DNA of 64,000 nt from Aphelenchoides besseyi (taxonomy: Eukaryota; Nematoda; Chromadorea; Rhabditida; Aphelenchoididae), in contig JAMPIQ010000002.1 in the NCBI GenBank assembly GCA_024699855.1, positions 2,914,001 to 2,978,000 on the forward strand. The letters are read 5' to 3'. Below the pieces are notes generated by a model that had not been told where the DNA came from, did not search any database, and worked only from the letters and a program-made list of their open reading frames with translations. The position numbers were made by a program, and so were the translations under genes. Positions 61,487 to 64,000 of this stretch are shown one piece after another (positions within the stretch are counted from its first letter, which is position 1; the number at the start of each line of letters is the position of its first letter).

Positions 61487-63488
61487 TTAAACCGGGGTTA
61501 TTGTTACTTCTTCGAATCCGCTGAGTGGTTTAACGATAATTTGTGGACCGTCTTCACGATCGTCGAGTATCTTAACTTCTGCCAAATATCGTTGACAAGT
61601 GCCATTAGATGGCAATGAACACGCTCCATCAGCCCAATCGGTCTCGTCGTCCATGAGCAGAATCTCGGATTGAATGGATGGAACGAAGGATTGAGATGGA
61701 CTGTGCAGAGTCACTTCGCGGAGTCTATTTCCGTTACGAAACGGTGAATCACAAGGCGAGAGTTTGGTTGTTGCAATCAAAGAAGTGGAAAGCTTTTGTG
61801 CTCGCCAAATCGGTGAACTTTGAGGTTCAACTGATGCTTGACCTTAAAATTCAATTCCATAGAGCAGTTAATGGTCCCAACTTACCGTTAGCTTTTGTTG
61901 TCACATTGACGTAAGAATTGCCAGAAACATTCGGATAAAATACGTCAACTTCTCTTTTCGACGGCGCCGTTTGATAGAACAAATGAGGCGGTCGATCTCG
62001 TGACTTTCGATCTCCACAACAAGACTGACGACATCTAACGTAATAGTGACTGAAATTGAACTTTCGGGTCGACTGCACAAGTAATTACAACTTACATGAA
62101 AAGTTCGCGATATTCGGGATTAAAAATGAAGTAAATCAATGCGTTCACACTAGAATTAAAGACCACCAGAAAGTTCGAGGCATCAGAGAGCAAATTGAGT
62201 AGAAGTTGATCGGGGTTAAGAAACGTTTCGATCAAATTGACGATCAGAGCCAGAGTGTTACAACACAAGAACAAAATGACGACCATTATCATAACTATCG
62301 GATCGTCACCTTCAGAAGCCGCATCAGCAGTCCCTTCTTCTTTTGTTTTACTGAACGACGAAGTTGAAGAAGTGGAAGAAGACAAGCGATCTTGACTAAT
62401 ACGGCCGTCAGAAAGATCACTCGACTTTGTTAATGGTCGAGCAGGGTTTGTTTGTAAATCAGAATCACTACTAAAACAAGCTGTCAATTTTATGGAGAAG
62501 TTGATCATTACATTGCTTTTGGTTCTTTCGATGAACTGGCTTGTTGTTTGGCCATAATAAAAACATTTAGAACCTAGGATAGAAGTCTGTTAAAGATGAT
62601 TGCAAAGAACTTACCAACAAGAAAAAGAACGGCAACAGGGTCATCAGCGCCATATACAAATAAACGTTATAGAACGTGTTTATAAGAAAAAACAGTTGAG
62701 TGGGACAAATTTCAATCACAAACTCCTGAACTTCATTGCTTGATTGTTTCTTTAAGTTCACGTTTACCTGACTACCATCCGGCAAACATTTTCGCAAATT
62801 GAACTGCGGAAATCGAAGACTGTTATAGAAAATACTCGCTATTGCAACACCGGCTGTGATCTGTCGTGCTCTTTTTACCGTGCAATAAGACGACGCTTGA
62901 GACTTCCAACAGACCTAAAATAAGTTCTATTGTCTAAGACTAAGCTCTTAATCTCACGTTCACGTAACAGTCAACTGCTGCAGCAACAGTGAAATAAATC
63001 GAACAAGTCTGAGCCATATCTTAAAAGGTTCTATGAATATCGTCGACTTGAAATCACTTACAGCCGAGTGGAAGAGCATAAACTGTTAGATAGGGAGCTG
63101 CAAGCAACGTTGTAAACGAAACACTTTAATTCAACAAACCTCGTGCGAGCTCTTTAACGTACGATCGAGCAGAATCGATCCAAAAAATGAAAACACCAGT
63201 CAAAATAACCAGAAAATCACTACATGCCAAAGAAAGTAAATATGTGTTTGCTGAGTTGGCCATTCTGGAAATCACGATTAAGAGAAATCTCAATTGTCAG
63301 TCTTACGATTTCCTTGAGAAAATGAAAATATTCGCAACGTTTGTGAGCAATCCGAATACTGAAAGCCAAGGTAGAAGACAGATGATGAGTACGTAGTTAA
63401 ACCACGAATAAAGTGGTGAGTAGTCGTTTTCCTGGATGTCCGGGCAAATGCAACTCCAATCGGAAACGTTGAAAGGAACATCGGCCAT
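61487..63488 (-). CDS. Rhodopsin-class GPCR, peptide-receptor type (FMRFamide/myosuppressin-like)
   Basis: Seven-span receptor for an extracellular ligand, probably a neuropeptide. It starts MADVPFNVSDWSC (one N-glycosylation site) behind a TTTCAG acceptor. TM1 holds GLLTNVANIFIFSR, TM2 LACSDFLVILTGVFIFW, TM3 CSIYFTVAAAVDCYV, TM4 VAIASIFYNSLRF, TM5 MALMTLLPFFFLL, TM6 VVILFLCCNTLALIVNL and TM7 NSSVNALIYFIFNP. The TM4 YNxxRF pattern is common in nematode FMRFamide/DMSR-type receptors. The usual DRY of TM3 is DCY. The third cytoplasmic loop is Ser/Lys-rich. The C-tail carries cysteines (RQSCCGD) and a long acidic end. About 10 exons. Confidence 0.88.
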
Positions 63489-64000
63489 TATGCTGAAACG
63501 GCAGAAATGAGAAACAGAAACTGACAAGTGAAAATTAACTGCGGGGTGAAAGGGGCGGGCGGTGTTGATGCGTGCAAGATGAGGGTAAGATATGTTATAT
63601 TGAAGCATAATTTCTCTGAGAGGACTGTCTTTCGTGTCCGCGGGAATATTGTCATTTGATTGGCGGATATCACACAAAGGTATACGTCAAAACAGTTTTC
63701 CTATCAAGATATAAGGGTTGACAACTGGACTTCATTTGATTGTCCCTAGAGATCGCACAGCAACTTACTCTGGAAATATGGAAACGAAGCCGGGATGCAA
63801 GAAAAGTTCCGGTTCTGTTGAGTCGTTCATTTTGCAGATTTCTGTGAACGTCGATTATCAACTCGAACCGTAGCTACATGAAACTCAACAACGTAAACAC
63901 ACGACAGAAAACGTTGAACTTGATTGGAAGAACGATATGGATCGGTAATCGCATTCCGCTTTGTCTCTCCAAGGACTTGAATTTTGTCTTCTTCTGAACT
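63489..64000. other. Upstream region of the GPCR gene
   Basis: No further gene recognised. An in-frame upstream ATG at 63677 exists, but the TTTCAG directly before 63488 favours the inner start. Confidence 0.4.

Noticed and set aside
63303..63677. Longer GPCR N-terminus starting at 63677
   Set aside because: A TTTCAG acceptor directly precedes the inner ATG at 63488, and the extra residues show no signal peptide.

Overview
The window is nematode nuclear DNA. The strongest evidence is two cuticle collagen genes with the nematode N-terminal cuticle domain, a furin-type cleavage site, clustered cysteines and interrupted Gly-X-Y repeats. Genes are cut by many introns of about 35-50 bases ending in TTTCAG-type acceptors, and several starts lie just behind such acceptors, as expected for trans-splicing. 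All exon models here were built by eye from frame continuity and splice signals. The species cannot be told from the sequence.

Layout. 1-10 kb: a complete 17-exon cuticle collagen (-) with a small gene nested in one of its introns (+), a GT10 fucosyltransferase (+) and a second cuticle collagen (+). A 100-N assembly gap follows at 10442-10541. 10.5-26.1 kb: two large Helitrons sit head to head as an inverted repeat with arms of about 7.7 kb. Each has a very long Rep-helicase ORF with an apparent Ulp1-type cysteine protease domain at its N-terminus, a constant hairpin 90 bases after the stop codon, and an RPA-like OB-fold gene (intact on the right, broken on the left). 26-33 kb: two small membrane-protein genes, an apparently intact mariner-like transposon with about 187-bp terminal repeats and a transposase interrupted by three introns, and a third, 5'-truncated Helitron.

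33-37 kb is rearranged. It holds a family of four tiny single-membrane-span genes (one a pseudogene), a segmental duplication, and a clp1 fragment broken inside its P-loop. 37-64 kb is mostly ordinary gene-dense sequence: proteasome ATPase Rpt2 (-), a PiT-type phosphate transporter (-), a cathepsin F-like protease (-) with another gene nested in a 1.7-kb intron (+), a four-span membrane protein (+), a small secreted protein (+), an unrecognised gene, a decayed BAR-like gene, an M1 aminopeptidase (+), a coiled-coil protein (+), a secreted hemopexin-like protein (-), a 75-residue protein (+) and a peptide-receptor-type GPCR (-).

The host genes do not form one pathway. They cover cuticle structure, glycosylation, proteolysis and signalling. 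The most distinctive system is the Helitron family: a fused protease/Rep/helicase protein plus a separately promoted RPA-like protein, with conserved RNA hairpins and evidence of sequence exchange between copies. No tRNA or rRNA gene was recognised by eye.
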